Below, piece by piece: positions 17,570 to 26,453 of a stretch of 64,000 bases of DNA. The stretch's first letter is position 1; each line of letters begins with the position of its first letter. Position numbers and translations under genes: made by a program. Below the pieces are notes generated by a model. The model searched no databases and was not told the DNA's origin. It saw only the letters and a program-made list of their open reading frames with translations. Source of the DNA: Allohahella marinimesophila. Its GTDB lineage: Bacteria > Pseudomonadota > Gammaproteobacteria > Pseudomonadales > Oleiphilaceae. The DNA lies in NCBI RefSeq assembly GCF_039538005.1, contig NZ_BAABBO010000011.1, positions 296,095 through 360,094 of the forward strand, given 5' to 3'.

Positions 17570-18337
17570 TTGACGAGTCCCGAAGGCAAGCGCCTCAACA
17601 AGTTCATCAGTGAGTCTGGCTATTGTTCCAGACGCGAAGCCGACAAGCTCATCGAACAGAGTCGTGTCCTGCTGAACGGGAAGATTCCGGAACTTGGCAC
17701 CCGGGTGATGCAGGGTGATCGTGTGCAGGTCGACGGTCGGCGAATAGGCGCCATCGATGCGAACCATGAAGATCGCGTCTATATTGCCTATAACAAGCCC
17801 GTGGGCATTACCTGTACGACGGAGCGCCATATCCGGGGTAACATCATCGACGCGATAGGCCATAAAGAACGGATCTTCCCCATCGGGCGGCTCGACAAGC
17901 CATCCGAGGGGCTCATATTCCTCACCAGCGATGGCGATATCGTCAACAAGATCCTGCGGGCGGAAAACGCGCACGACAAAGAGTATCTGGTGACCGTGGA
18001 CAAGCCGGTGACGCCTCGCTTTGCCGAGCAGATGGCTCAGGGCGTGCCCATACTCGACACCGTCACCCGCCCCTGTACTGTGGAGCTACTGGGCCGCCAC
18101 GAATTCCGCATCATCCTCACTCAGGGGCTCAACCGGCAGATTCGTCGCATGTGTGAGTACCTTGGCTACGAGGTCACCCGGCTCAGGCGAACCCGCATCA
18201 TGATGGTGGATATCGGTAAACTGAGACCAGGCCAGTGGCGGGATCTCACGCGAGCCGAACTATCCCAGATCCGCAAGGCAGTGGCTGGCTCAAGTAAGGT
18301 CGCCATGCCAGGCAAGAGTGTTTCATCGTCACCATGA
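17570..18337 (+). CDS. rluF: RluF-type 23S rRNA pseudouridine synthase (TTG start)
   Basis: The enzyme isomerises uridine to pseudouridine; E. coli RluF modifies 23S U2604. The 255-residue protein has an S4 RNA-binding domain (about residues 7-55, KRLNKFISESGYCSRREADK) and the catalytic motif IGRLDKPSEGLIFLTSDGD with Asp109. The motif QGLNRQIRRMCEYLGYEV and the RluF-like AENAHDKEYLVTV are present. No in-frame ATG precedes the S4 domain; the TTG at 17570, nine bases after TAAGGAT, is the start that keeps the domain whole. The stop overlaps the following diguanylate cyclase start as ATGA. RluB/RluE are alternatives; the AENAHDKEY stretch favours RluF. Confidence 0.87.
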   Translation: MTSPEGKRLNKFISESGYCSRREADKLIEQSRVLLNGKIPELGTRVMQGDRVQVDGRRIGAIDANHEDRVYIAYNKPVGITCTTERHIRGNIIDAIGHKERIFPIGRLDKPSEGLIFLTSDGDIVNKILRAENAHDKEYLVTVDKPVTPRFAEQMAQGVPILDTVTRPCTVELLGRHEFRIILTQGLNRQIRRMCEYLGYEVTRLRRTRIMMVDIGKLRPGQWRDLTRAELSQIRKAVAGSSKVAMPGKSVSSSP

Positions 18338-20427
18338 GTATACGAGTCAAGACCGGCCTGACGCTGACCTTTGGCGCGATCATGCTTGTGCTGACGCTGC
18401 TATTGAGCCTGGTGCTTGGCTACAGTGCGGGTAAGCGCGTAGTACAGGAGCGGGGCGTTGCAATGGCTGATCTCGCGAAACAGGTGGCTAGCCAGTTGAA
18501 TAGCGGGCTCGAGTCGCGCCTTGATGATCTCACTGTGGTGGCATCCGTATCGACGACGACGGGGCTGTTCCTGCAGCGAGTGGGTGCAACGCGTATCTGG
18601 CTGGACGAGCTTCAGACCGTTTTTCCTGGTTATGTCTGGATTGGATTCGCCGACCCATCCGGCCAGGTGGTAGTCAGCACGGGGCAACTTCTTGAAGGTG
18701 CCGATGTCTCGGCTCGACCCTGGTTTCAGGAAGGCCAGAAAGACGTGTATTTCGGCAATGTTCATCCGGCTGTCCTGCTTGAGAAACTGCTGCCGCCCCG
18801 CAGCGAGCCGAGGCGATTTCTGGATGTTGCGCTTCCGGTGAAACTGTCGACTGGCCAGAATGCAGTCCTCGGCGCCCACCTGGATTGGGAGTGGGCAAAA
18901 GGTCTGAGTAATTCCGTGGTGTCTGCTGTTTCGATGCATGGGCCTGTAGAGGCCCTGATTCTCGATAGTGATAACCAGGTATTGGTAGGTCCCGAAAGTC
19001 TGGGTGGCACCCGGGTCGAGGGCCTGAAAAAGGCTGCAGATAAGAGTGGGGACAACTTCTTCCTGCATCAGTGGCCTGATGGCGAGTCGTATCTCACCGG
19101 CTTCACAGATACCGAAGCATACCCGGCCCTCAAGACCTTCGGTTGGCGAATCATCGTTCGGCAGAATAACGACTTTGCCATGGAGTCTGTGGATGAGTTG
19201 CAGTCACGGGTACTCCTCATCGGCCTCACGCTCGCCCTGCTGTTCATGTTGTTGATAGGCTGGACTGCGGGGTGGATCACAAGACCGCTTGAGGTGCTGA
19301 CCGATATTGCCGAACGCTTGCGACGCGGCGATCGTCTCATCAAGTTTCCGGAGCGCGTTCTCTATGAGGAAGGCCAGCATCTCGTCTCCTCGCTAGAGTC
19401 TCTGTTCAGGGAGTTGCTTGAGCATGATGCGGAGCTTGAAGCCGCAAACCAGCATCTCGAGGCCCGGGTGAATGAGCGCACCGCCAGGTTGCAGCAGACG
19501 CTTGACGCCCTCGAAGCCAGTGATTTCCGGCTCAAGACCATTACCGACAATCTACCGGTGCTCATTGCGTATGCAGATGCCGATGAGCGGTACCAGTTCA
19601 ACAACGCGACCTTCAAAGACTGGTTTGGTGTAGATGCCGACGGCCTTAAGGGTATGACGATTGAAGCCTTTATCGGCGCTGAAAACTATCAGATTGCGAA
19701 GCCACATATCCGCCGTGTACTGGCTGGCGAGCGCGTAAGCTACGAGCGCCGGGATGTAGCGGCGGACGGCAGCGAGCGATTCATGGAGTTTACGTACGTC
19801 CCGAACTTTGCCGATAGTTCGCCTGATCACGGCACACCCGGCAACGAGGCTGGCGTGCTCGGCTTCTACATCTTGGTGCAGGATATCAGTCTTGCAAAAC
19901 AGGTCGAACAGTCACTGCAGTTTCAGGCTGCGCACGATGGTCTGACCGGCGCCCTGAATCGGCGAGGCATGGAAGACCTGCTGGGTGTGGCGCTGGCGCG
20001 CAGTAATCGGAGTCGTCTAGCTCTGGCCGTGACCTTTATCGACCTCGACCATTTCAAACAGATCAATGACACATATGGGCATAACGCGGGCGATCTTCTG
20101 CTCAAGGCTGTAGTGGAGAGGCTGCGTGGGGTCATCAGAAAAACGGACAGTATTGCCCGCATTGCTGGCGATGAGTTCGTGGTGGTACTCGAAAGCCTGT
20201 CCGAAAGTGACCAGGATTATGATGCGCTTGCACAGAAGATGTTGAATGCCATAGGCGCGCCGGTCGAACTTGATTCAGGCGACACCATCACGGTGACGGC
20301 CAGTGTAGGCATGGCCATCACCTATGATAGTGAGCTGACTCCGGAGGAACTGATCAAACGGGCAGATCTCGCCATGTACGAAGCAAAGCGGACTGGGCGA
20401 AATCGATACCATATTGAGTGTCAGTAA
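18334..20427 (+). CDS. Membrane diguanylate cyclase with periplasmic sensor and PAS domain
   Basis: The protein is predicted to make cyclic-di-GMP. The 697 residues contain a first membrane helix (about 10-30), a periplasmic Cache-like sensor (about 35-285), a second helix (about 293-312) leading into a HAMP-like linker, a coiled coil (about 355-395), a PAS domain (about 400-520) and a C-terminal GGDEF domain with AGDEF at 611-615. The neighbouring FIDLDHFKQINDTYGHNAGD is intact; an Ala in the first position of GGDEF is common in active enzymes. No clear RxxD inhibitory site is visible five residues before the motif. Translational coupling to rluF is unexpected. Confidence 0.9.
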   Translation: MSIRVKTGLTLTFGAIMLVLTLLLSLVLGYSAGKRVVQERGVAMADLAKQVASQLNSGLESRLDDLTVVASVSTTTGLFLQRVGATRIWLDELQTVFPGYVWIGFADPSGQVVVSTGQLLEGADVSARPWFQEGQKDVYFGNVHPAVLLEKLLPPRSEPRRFLDVALPVKLSTGQNAVLGAHLDWEWAKGLSNSVVSAVSMHGPVEALILDSDNQVLVGPESLGGTRVEGLKKAADKSGDNFFLHQWPDGESYLTGFTDTEAYPALKTFGWRIIVRQNNDFAMESVDELQSRVLLIGLTLALLFMLLIGWTAGWITRPLEVLTDIAERLRRGDRLIKFPERVLYEEGQHLVSSLESLFRELLEHDAELEAANQHLEARVNERTARLQQTLDALEASDFRLKTITDNLPVLIAYADADERYQFNNATFKDWFGVDADGLKGMTIEAFIGAENYQIAKPHIRRVLAGERVSYERRDVAADGSERFMEFTYVPNFADSSPDHGTPGNEAGVLGFYILVQDISLAKQVEQSLQFQAAHDGLTGALNRRGMEDLLGVALARSNRSRLALAVTFIDLDHFKQINDTYGHNAGDLLLKAVVERLRGVIRKTDSIARIAGDEFVVVLESLSESDQDYDALAQKMLNAIGAPVELDSGDTITVTASVGMAITYDSELTPEELIKRADLAMYEAKRTGRNRYHIECQ

Positions 20428-20433
20428 CCTTGT

Positions 20434-21282
20434 TCAATCGTTCGATTGCGATCGCTCGGCTTTACCGACACCGTTCAGGCTTCGTTGCAGTTCAGTCAGC
20501 TGAGCCTGGATCTGCGCCAGCTGCAGTGCCATGTTGTCCCGCTCCTCTTTCGCCTCGCCCAATGCCTGCTTGTTGGTTTCAGCTGTCATGACTTCGAGTA
20601 TGGCGCCCACCATCATATTCAGGAAGATAAATGCGGTCAGAAAGATGAAGGTGAGGTAATAGATCCAGCTTAAGGGATGGAGGGCCATGGTTTCATACAT
20701 GACGTCGGTCCAGTCCTCGAAGGTCGCTATGCGGAAGAGTGTCAGCATTGAAATCGAGACATCTCCCCACAGCTCAGGATTGATTTTTTCGAAGAGAAGA
20801 GAGCCTACGGCACCGTAGATGTAGAAAATGATGAACATCAGCAGCGCGATGTAGCCCATTCGCGGGATGGCCTTGAGCAAGGCTTCGATCAGGAACCTCA
20901 ATTCCGGCACGACCGAGATCAAACGAAGCACCCTGAATACGCGCAGCAGCCGCCCTATCAGAACCGATCCAGCCTGTTCGAGTGGAATAAGACTGCCTAC
21001 CACGATCACCGTGTCGAACAGGTTCCACGGATCGCGGAAAAAGCGCTTCTTGTCCGGATGAACGGCGAGCCTTAGGAGGATTTCGATCAGAAAGAACATC
21101 GTGATGGCCCAGTCCAGCACGGTGACCGCCTGTTCCATGAACGGGGGGATCGCGTAGGTTTTCGCCCCTATCGTCAGCGCGGAAATGATGATGATCGTAA
21201 TGACGGTTATCTGGAAATAGCGGCTCGACTCGATGGCGGACAGCCATCTTACAAGCGGCGAGGTGAAAGTCGTGTTCGGCAT
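20434..21282 (-). CDS. Single-domain voltage-gated cation channel (NaChBac/ion transporter family)
   Basis: The 282-residue protein has six predicted membrane helices and forms one quarter of a tetramer. S4 is LLRVFRVLRLISVVPELR (about 112-129), with arginines every third residue. The pore loop carries TFEDWTD at 187-193, where well-studied bacterial sodium channels have TLESWSM-like filters. The S6 helix is followed by a C-terminal coiled coil (about 240-275, Gln/Glu/Leu-rich), typical of these channels. The extra acidic residues in the filter make calcium or mixed cation permeation possible; this is inference. It is convergent with the diguanylate cyclase gene, seven bases apart. Confidence 0.88.
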   Translation of the reverse strand: MPNTTFTSPLVRWLSAIESSRYFQITVITIIIISALTIGAKTYAIPPFMEQAVTVLDWAITMFFLIEILLRLAVHPDKKRFFRDPWNLFDTVIVVGSLIPLEQAGSVLIGRLLRVFRVLRLISVVPELRFLIEALLKAIPRMGYIALLMFIIFYIYGAVGSLLFEKINPELWGDVSISMLTLFRIATFEDWTDVMYETMALHPLSWIYYLTFIFLTAFIFLNMMVGAILEVMTAETNKQALGEAKEERDNMALQLAQIQAQLTELQRSLNGVGKAERSQSND

Positions 21283-21347
21283 GAGTGTGAAGTTCTCGTA
21301 GCTTGGGAGCGGCAGATTCTATTGTGAGTGAGCCAAATGACAAGCAT

Positions 21348-21372
21348 AAAAAAGCCCGGACTGGCCGGGCTT
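21348..21372 (-). terminator. Rho-independent terminator after the metalloprotease gene
   Basis: On the minus strand an 8-bp stem AAGCCCGG/CCGGGCTT with a five-base loop is followed by six T residues, 19 bases past the stop at 21391. It ends the 23618-21391 transcription unit before the channel gene. Confidence 0.85.
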
Positions 21373-21390
21373 GTTCGTTTTAGCGTCTAT

Positions 21391-22617
21391 TTATTTTGCG
21401 ACGAGCGTGAATCGCTGGTTGTCGCCGCCGTTGCTGCTGTACTGCTGCACTGCCGCGCGGTTTTCGGAGTTATTGCCGCGAATGTCGAGATACTTCGAGC
21501 TGCGCTTGTTGACCATGGATACCGTGCTGCCTGAAGTCTTGAATGTCCATAGCTGGCTGCCGTCGCTGGTGTTGCAGCTAGCCTGAACCAGACGCGCACG
21601 ATCGCCGGTGCTGTTGTTCTCGATCGACAGACACATGTCAGAGTGCTTCGCCTTCAGGCTCATGTAGTTACCGACCGGTGTGGCCGTGAACTGCTGATTG
21701 AGGCCGCCATGACAGCTCCACTGTGCCAGTGTTGCGCCGGCATTTTTCTTGAGGCCGCTGACATCAAGACATTTTCCGCTATGGGCTGCCTTGAAGCTGT
21801 AGGTCTTGCTGGCAACAGGAGTCGGGTTTGTCGGCGTTGGTGCGGCGACCGTTGTGGCTACAGCCGCTTTGAAGCCGGCAATTTCGCCTTTGACATTGTT
21901 GATGGCGCGGGCCGCATCGGATTCGCCAGGTTTGCCGGCAGGGATACCGCAAGGTTGACCGTTGCACGACACGTCTGGATTGGAGAACTTACCCATGCGT
22001 GAGGTCGAGTAGACGTGAGCATAAGCCATGATGGTACTGAAGGAGTAGTCGACACCATGACCCAGGCCGTAGCCGTAGCGATAACCGCCAGTATTACCCT
22101 GCTTGCGGGAGTGGTTCAGACCCATGTTGTGACCCAGCTCGTGAGCCATGGTCATCGGACCACACTGTGGGCCGGAAATGCTGTAGGCATATGATGCAAG
22201 TACGGAAATATAGCCGATACCACAGCTGGCCTTTGGGCTCACCATGGCTACGAAGTCGGCGCCATACTTGTCCCGCTCTGCACGGATCTTGGTGTTTGCC
22301 TGCAGGCTGCGGAGCATGGTCGACATGTCTGAAGAGGATTCTTCGTGGTACACGGTGCCGGCAAGACGGAGCTGGATGTCAATCTTGGAGTTGGCATAGT
22401 AACCATTGATCTGGTTGACCCAGCTCTGCATGGCCACAGCTGGCTCACCACCAAGCTTGGATTTCGCACCGCTGTCATAGACGACGAGAACGTCGACAGT
22501 CGCGGCACTCGCGGCTGCTGACATGAGCAGACCGCTGACGCAGGCTGCTGAAATAAGGGTTTTTCTGAAGCTCTTCTGGGCGGTCTGGCTTCGTGTGTTG
22601 GCTATGGCTGGGTACAT
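21391..22617 (-). CDS. Secreted reprolysin-like zinc metalloprotease with ricin-type lectin domain
   Basis: A 408-residue exported protease. A long Sec signal peptide ends near residue 39 (SAAASA-AT). The catalytic domain (about 40-250) has the extended zinc motif HELGHNMGLNH at 159-169 and a Met-turn candidate in STIMAYAH, both features of metzincins (reprolysin/M12-like). A Thr/Pro-rich linker (about 255-268) leads to a ricin B-type lectin repeat region (about 270-408; KCLDVSG, LWTFK, KYLDIRG, NQRFTLV) likely to bind glycans. No propeptide is present in this polypeptide; the gene upstream encodes a separate exported protein that could serve that role. A terminator follows. Confidence 0.9.
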   Translation of the reverse strand: MYPAIANTRSQTAQKSFRKTLISAACVSGLLMSAAASAATVDVLVVYDSGAKSKLGGEPAVAMQSWVNQINGYYANSKIDIQLRLAGTVYHEESSSDMSTMLRSLQANTKIRAERDKYGADFVAMVSPKASCGIGYISVLASYAYSISGPQCGPMTMAHELGHNMGLNHSRKQGNTGGYRYGYGLGHGVDYSFSTIMAYAHVYSTSRMGKFSNPDVSCNGQPCGIPAGKPGESDAARAINNVKGEIAGFKAAVATTVAAPTPTNPTPVASKTYSFKAAHSGKCLDVSGLKKNAGATLAQWSCHGGLNQQFTATPVGNYMSLKAKHSDMCLSIENNSTGDRARLVQASCNTSDGSQLWTFKTSGSTVSMVNKRSSKYLDIRGNNSENRAAVQQYSSNGGDNQRFTLVAK

Positions 22618-22679
22618 CTTTTATAAACTCCAATCTACTGCAAGGTTTGGCTGACCGGCGAAAGGACAGCTTCATAAAA

Positions 22680-23618
22680 TCAGGAATTCGTGTTGTCCGG
22701 AGGTAATATTCCGTCTTCTTCTTCCGTGTTCTTGAACAGGGTGCCAGTGGGTACTATCCAACCGGCTTCTGCTCTGGACTCCACCATGTACACGCCATTT
22801 GGTGTCGTGATGCCGCCTATGGTGATGGCTGCACCCTGCGTGATGGAGACCTGGTTTTCTTCCTCAAAATCTGTGATTCGACCGTGCCAGGTCACTGCAC
22901 CTGCAGTGCCGACTTCGACGCGCTCGACTTCCATCTGCATGGTGCCGCCTTCGAATGCCACTGGCAGTTCGACGACATCACCCGGTACCAGCGATTCGAT
23001 CTTCATGCGATCGACGCTGAGAAATTCGCGGCCGTCATGCTGCTCTTCGGCTGTGAGTTCCAGCGCAGCTACAGCACTGTCATTGACAGCCCACGGTGCC
23101 GGTGCAGCGATTGCCGCCAATACGGTCTCTGCATCAAAAGGCTTGCCATCTCTGCGCGCCTGCATTTCGATCATGCGTGTCTCAAGGTCTGGATAGCTCG
23201 CATTGGTATTGATGGCCTTGTAGCGGGCTTCCTGTTGTGGCGTCACTACAAACCCGAAATCTCCATTCTCATCAATCAGATGCTCGGCAGCGAAGGCATC
23301 GACTTCAGGGTTGACGTCTGCGCTTGCTTCGATAGTTGGCATCTTGGCGAGGGGCAGCGCCGGCGACTGTACAGTCACCGCTGCAGCTGAAGTGCCCCAA
23401 TCGCTGGCATAAGCCATGCCGGCGCCGATCTGCTGAACCGGCACCACTTCACCAGTGGCGGCCAGCTCAAACTGCTCGAGTTCACCAAAGCTTGCCACGG
23501 TAATAGCCACTGCAATAGCCGTTAGAGAAACGGTCGATGCCACCCAGAAGGCTGGCTTGCGCAGTAGTTGCTCGCTGGCGCTTGATTTGGCTGATCTCTG
23601 CTTGCTTGATCGAGTCAT
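22680..23618 (-). CDS. Exported protein paired with the metalloprotease; function unknown
   Basis: The 312-residue protein has an N-terminal membrane anchor or signal (hydrophobic about residues 24-44 after a basic Ser/Arg/Lys-rich start). A middle region of unknown fold follows (about 90-190), then a C-terminal beta-rich domain (about 205-295). There the pattern LVPGDVVELPVAFEGG, VTWHGRI and YMVESRAEAGWIVPTG resembles the small N-terminal domain often found ahead of the catalytic domain in secreted metzincin-type proteases. It is 62 bases upstream of the metalloprotease on the same strand, with no terminator visible between them. A role as separate propeptide, inhibitor or chaperone is inference. 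Confidence 0.65.
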   Translation of the reverse strand: MTRSSKQRSAKSSASEQLLRKPAFWVASTVSLTAIAVAITVASFGELEQFELAATGEVVPVQQIGAGMAYASDWGTSAAAVTVQSPALPLAKMPTIEASADVNPEVDAFAAEHLIDENGDFGFVVTPQQEARYKAINTNASYPDLETRMIEMQARRDGKPFDAETVLAAIAAPAPWAVNDSAVAALELTAEEQHDGREFLSVDRMKIESLVPGDVVELPVAFEGGTMQMEVERVEVGTAGAVTWHGRITDFEEENQVSITQGAAITIGGITTPNGVYMVESRAEAGWIVPTGTLFKNTEEEDGILPPDNTNS

Positions 23619-23895
23619 GTCGGTCGCTTACCCGTCTGGCTGAATTTTGAGCATCTGCAAAACATGTTCAAATACTAGACTGGTTCGGCGACGTAAAAGT
23701 GGCGGGAGTAGGCGGAAATTCGAAAGTCTACATTTCCACGCTTGCTGAAATGGAAAAACAACAGACAGTTACAGCTTTTCAGTCAATAAAGTGACGGTCA
23801 GAGATGTGCGAGGCGCAAGTGGAAGCGAGTGTCAAATATCTAACGGCTTGGGATGGGTGTTTTGGTGTCAGAGCGCGAGTTTTTGCTAAGCGCGC

Positions 23896-24972
23896 CTACT
23901 TTAGTAACAAAGCGTTCTCCTGTTCCCGTTGCAGCAGCGACTTTTTGCGCGCAAGCCCCCAGCGATAGCCCCCGAGTTGACCGTCGCCTCGAAGAACTCG
24001 GTGGCAAGGCACCAGCAGTGCGATCCGGTTCGCAGCGCAGGCCGAGGCGGCGGCGCGAACTGCCCGCGGCTTTCCGATGCCGCTAGCCAGTTCTGTATAG
24101 CTGATGGATTCGCCGCTCGGAATCGTCGTGAGGAAGTTCCAGACAGTCATCTGAAAAGCGGTGCCTCGAAGGTCAAGCGGTAAGTCCGGTGCGGGTGCAT
24201 GACCATTCATGTGCGATTCAAGCGCTAGCATCCATTCATCGAGCTCCGGCCTATCCTGAGCGCAGCTCGGCAGCAACTCTGCTCTGGGGAAAGTACGCTG
24301 AAGGTGTAGGCGCAGCGCCTCATCCGACTCACCAAATTCTACCAGGCAGAGGCCTCTGGAGGAGGCCGCCATCATTATGAGGCCGAGACTGGTCTGGCGA
24401 CAGGCAAAATGAATGCGCTCGCCGCGGCCACCTGCACGAAAGGTAGAGGGCGACATGCCCAGGCCACGTGTCGCATGCAGGTGGACTCGGCTGGCTGAAC
24501 CATAGCCAGCTTCATGGCTGGCCTCGGTGACTGACTCGCCTTCTCGCAAAGCCACTTTAAAGCTATGTGTTCTGCAGGCTTGCTGGAACGCTCTTGGCGA
24601 GACGCCAAACTCGGCTTTGAAGGCTTTTTGAAATCGTGAGGGTGAAAGGTCAGCGTGAGTCGACAGAGATTTCAGCGTCAATGGGGTACTGGCCTGGTCC
24701 CGGATGAGCCTCGCGACGTTTTGAAGTCGACTTCGAAGACATGCCTGGTCTGGCTTGCATCGCTTGCAAGGCCGGAAGCCAGCGGCTTTGGCGTCTGCAG
24801 TATTGCCAAAGAAGCGCATGTTGTCTGGCTGGGCGCTTCTGGAGGGGCAGGATGGATGGCAGTAGATACCTGTCGTCAAAACACCATAGACAAACAAGCC
24901 ATCCATAGTCGTGTCTCTGGCCATCACTGCCGCCAGCATGCCTGCTTCATCTAAAAGTTCTCGGGCAGTCAT
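23896..24972 (-). CDS. ada: Ada, bifunctional methylation-response regulator and O6-methylguanine-DNA methyltransferase
   Basis: Ada repairs methylphosphotriesters with its N-terminal Cys cluster, becomes an activator, and repairs O6-methylguanine with its C-terminal Cys. The zinc/acceptor cysteines are in YCHPSC and CKRCKPD, an AraC-type helix-turn-helix follows (LTLKSLSTHADLSPSRFQKA), and the acceptor site is LVPCHRVLRGDGQLGGYRWG. The frame opens at 25020, but GGAGGAG nine bases before the ATG at 24972 marks the likely start (358 residues). All three functional parts are intact. It is divergent from a GNAT gene; I found no convincing Ada box in the gap. Confidence 0.93.
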   Translation of the reverse strand: MTARELLDEAGMLAAVMARDTTMDGLFVYGVLTTGIYCHPSCPSRSAQPDNMRFFGNTADAKAAGFRPCKRCKPDQACLRSRLQNVARLIRDQASTPLTLKSLSTHADLSPSRFQKAFKAEFGVSPRAFQQACRTHSFKVALREGESVTEASHEAGYGSASRVHLHATRGLGMSPSTFRAGGRGERIHFACRQTSLGLIMMAASSRGLCLVEFGESDEALRLHLQRTFPRAELLPSCAQDRPELDEWMLALESHMNGHAPAPDLPLDLRGTAFQMTVWNFLTTIPSGESISYTELASGIGKPRAVRAAASACAANRIALLVPCHRVLRGDGQLGGYRWGLARKKSLLQREQENALLLK

Positions 24973-25132
24973 CAATAGTGTCTCCTCCAGCATTTCGAAA
25001 TATACCTTTTCATGGCTCATGATAGCGTCAGTTGCAAAGCAATACCTTCCGTTTCCTGCCGCTAACCTTTGCCGCGTCGAGCCCGGTTCGTGTATCGTTT
25101 CGGCATCTGAAATTTAATTGGGAACAGCCGCC

Positions 25133-25591
25133 ATGACAGAGTCAGACTCTCGTGAACCGGTATATCGAGAGATGAAGATTGCCGACTATGATCGGGTTAT
25201 CGGGCTTTGGCAAAAGGCCGAGGGCCTTCGTCTTCGCCAGGCAGACTCGCTGGACGGAATCCGGCGTTATCTGACGCGGAACCCGGGTCTGAGCTTTGTG
25301 GCCGAGCATCATGGCGCGGGCATTGTCGGCACTATAATGGCGGGCCACGACGGCAAGCGTGGCTATCTGCAGCATCTCACGGTGGCGCAGGCTTATCGCG
25401 GGATAGGGGTAGGCTCGGAGTTGACGCGTCGATGCCTGGCGGCACTCAAGGTCGAAGGTATTCTGAAAACGCATCTCTTCGTACTCGATGAAAACGCCGC
25501 TGCCCGGCGATTCTGGCAGAATCGAGGCTGGCAGAAGCGTGACGACTTCTCGGTATATTCCTTCATCAACTCCACGGAGCACGACGTTTGA
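25133..25591 (+). CDS. GNAT-family N-acetyltransferase
   Basis: A 152-residue acetyltransferase (from the ATG at 25133; a TTG five codons earlier is less likely). The acetyl-CoA binding motif is LTVAQAYRGIGVGSELTRRC and the C-terminal motif is LDENAAARRFWQNRGWQKR. The short single-domain architecture resembles RimI/YpeA-type enzymes; YpeA proteins begin with a similar MKIADYDRVIGLWQ stretch, so a YpeA-type member is the best guess. The substrate is unknown. The stop overlaps the mtgA start by four bases (TTGA). Confidence 0.85.
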   Translation: MTESDSREPVYREMKIADYDRVIGLWQKAEGLRLRQADSLDGIRRYLTRNPGLSFVAEHHGAGIVGTIMAGHDGKRGYLQHLTVAQAYRGIGVGSELTRRCLAALKVEGILKTHLFVLDENAAARRFWQNRGWQKRDDFSVYSFINSTEHDV

Positions 25592-26298
25592 CGATCAATC
25601 GTGGCGCGAGACGAATCGGACGCTGGCTTGTCTGGCTTTGTCTTTCAATGCTGCTGATCGTGACGGTGGTTATCGCTATTCTCCGCTTTGTCGATCCGCC
25701 TGGCTCAGCTGTGATGCTCGCGGAGCGTCTGGCCAACGATCAGCGTCCCATCCGTCATGAGTGGGTGGACATGGATGATATATCCCCATGGATGCCGCTA
25801 GCCGTCATCGCCAGCGAGGACCAGCGCTTTCTGTCCCACTGGGGCATAGACCCTGGCGCCATTGCCACGGCCGTCGATGATTACCGGCGTGGCGGTTCGC
25901 TCAGAGGCGCCAGTACCATTACGCAGCAGACTGCAAAAAACCTGTTTCTCTGGAATGGTCGCCAGACCATACGCAAGGTCCTGGAGGCGCCGCTGGCCGT
26001 GGGTCTCGAAATTCTCTGGTCGAAGCGACGCATCATGGAGGTCTATCTGAACGTGGCCGAATTCGGCCTCGAGGGCGGGCTGTCGATCTATGGCGTGGAA
26101 GCGGCCAGTCAGCACTTCTTCGGTATTAGCGCCAGCAGGCTGTCGATCAGTCAGGCAGCACGCCTGGCCGCCGTATTGCCAAGTCCGAAACGTTTCAGCG
26201 TGGCGCGGCCCACGCCTTACGCGCTCAGTCGAATCGAATGGATACAGGAGCAGATGGGCCAGCTTGGTGGCATTCAGCACGTCGCCTCACTGCGCTAG
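25588..26298 (+). CDS. mtgA: MtgA, monofunctional peptidoglycan glycosyltransferase (TTG start)
   Basis: MtgA polymerises lipid II glycan chains without a transpeptidase domain. The 236-residue protein has an N-terminal membrane helix (about 14-34) and the GT51 motifs: SEDQRFLSHWGID with the catalytic Glu, GASTITQQTAKNLFLWNGR, KRRIMEVYLNVAEFG and AARLAAVLPSP. The start is a TTG overlapping the upstream TGA (TTGA); the next in-frame ATG would fall inside the membrane helix, so the TTG is needed. Coupling to the GNAT gene is tight. Confidence 0.92.
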   Translation: MTINRGARRIGRWLVWLCLSMLLIVTVVIAILRFVDPPGSAVMLAERLANDQRPIRHEWVDMDDISPWMPLAVIASEDQRFLSHWGIDPGAIATAVDDYRRGGSLRGASTITQQTAKNLFLWNGRQTIRKVLEAPLAVGLEILWSKRRIMEVYLNVAEFGLEGGLSIYGVEAASQHFFGISASRLSISQAARLAAVLPSPKRFSVARPTPYALSRIEWIQEQMGQLGGIQHVASLR

Positions 26299-26306
26299 TC
26301 GACACT

Positions 26307-26453
26307 TCAGGCGCTGAGGACCTCCCAGAGCCCAATCGCGCTGATCAGCAGAAGCACAGAGCCGAGCCAGCGGAAAAAGGTTTTCGTCTCGGCCCTGAGC
26401 ATGCGCGCATGAAACTTCAGCCCGATGACATGGCCTACGTTCAGCTTAGTAAT
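26307..26453 (-). pseudogene. Relic of a TSUP (TauE/SafE-like) membrane protein C-terminus
   Basis: The gap between mtgA and the TPR gene holds, on the minus strand, a frame of about 48 codons ending in TGA at 26307. It reads GHVIGLKFHARMLRAETK, then FFRWLGSVLLLISAIGLWEV. This resembles the C-terminal helix of TauE/SafE-type transporters (GH-x-LG-x-R-x-H ... VLLLxSAIGL). No start or N-terminal half exists, because the upstream sequence is the end of the TPR gene in another frame. It could be the remainder of a gene cut off when the TPR operon arrived. A 31-residue small membrane peptide starting at the internal Met is an alternative reading. Confidence 0.45.

Noticed and set aside
20435..20448. 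Palindrome CAATCGTTCGATTG at the end of the channel gene as terminator
   Set aside because: A fully paired hairpin would leave a two-base loop; there is no T-run, and it lies within coding sequence before the stop.
23768..23797. Possible PHO box upstream of the exported partner of the metalloprotease
   Set aside because: On the minus strand CCGTCAC and CTGTAAC look promising, but the unit between them (TTGACTG) matches poorly and the spacing is 11 then 12 bases, out of phase.
25021..25132. Ada box between ada and the GNAT gene
   Set aside because: TTGCAAAGCAATA shares a few bases with the E. coli Ada box but lacks the GCGCA core and lies in the wrong place relative to ada.
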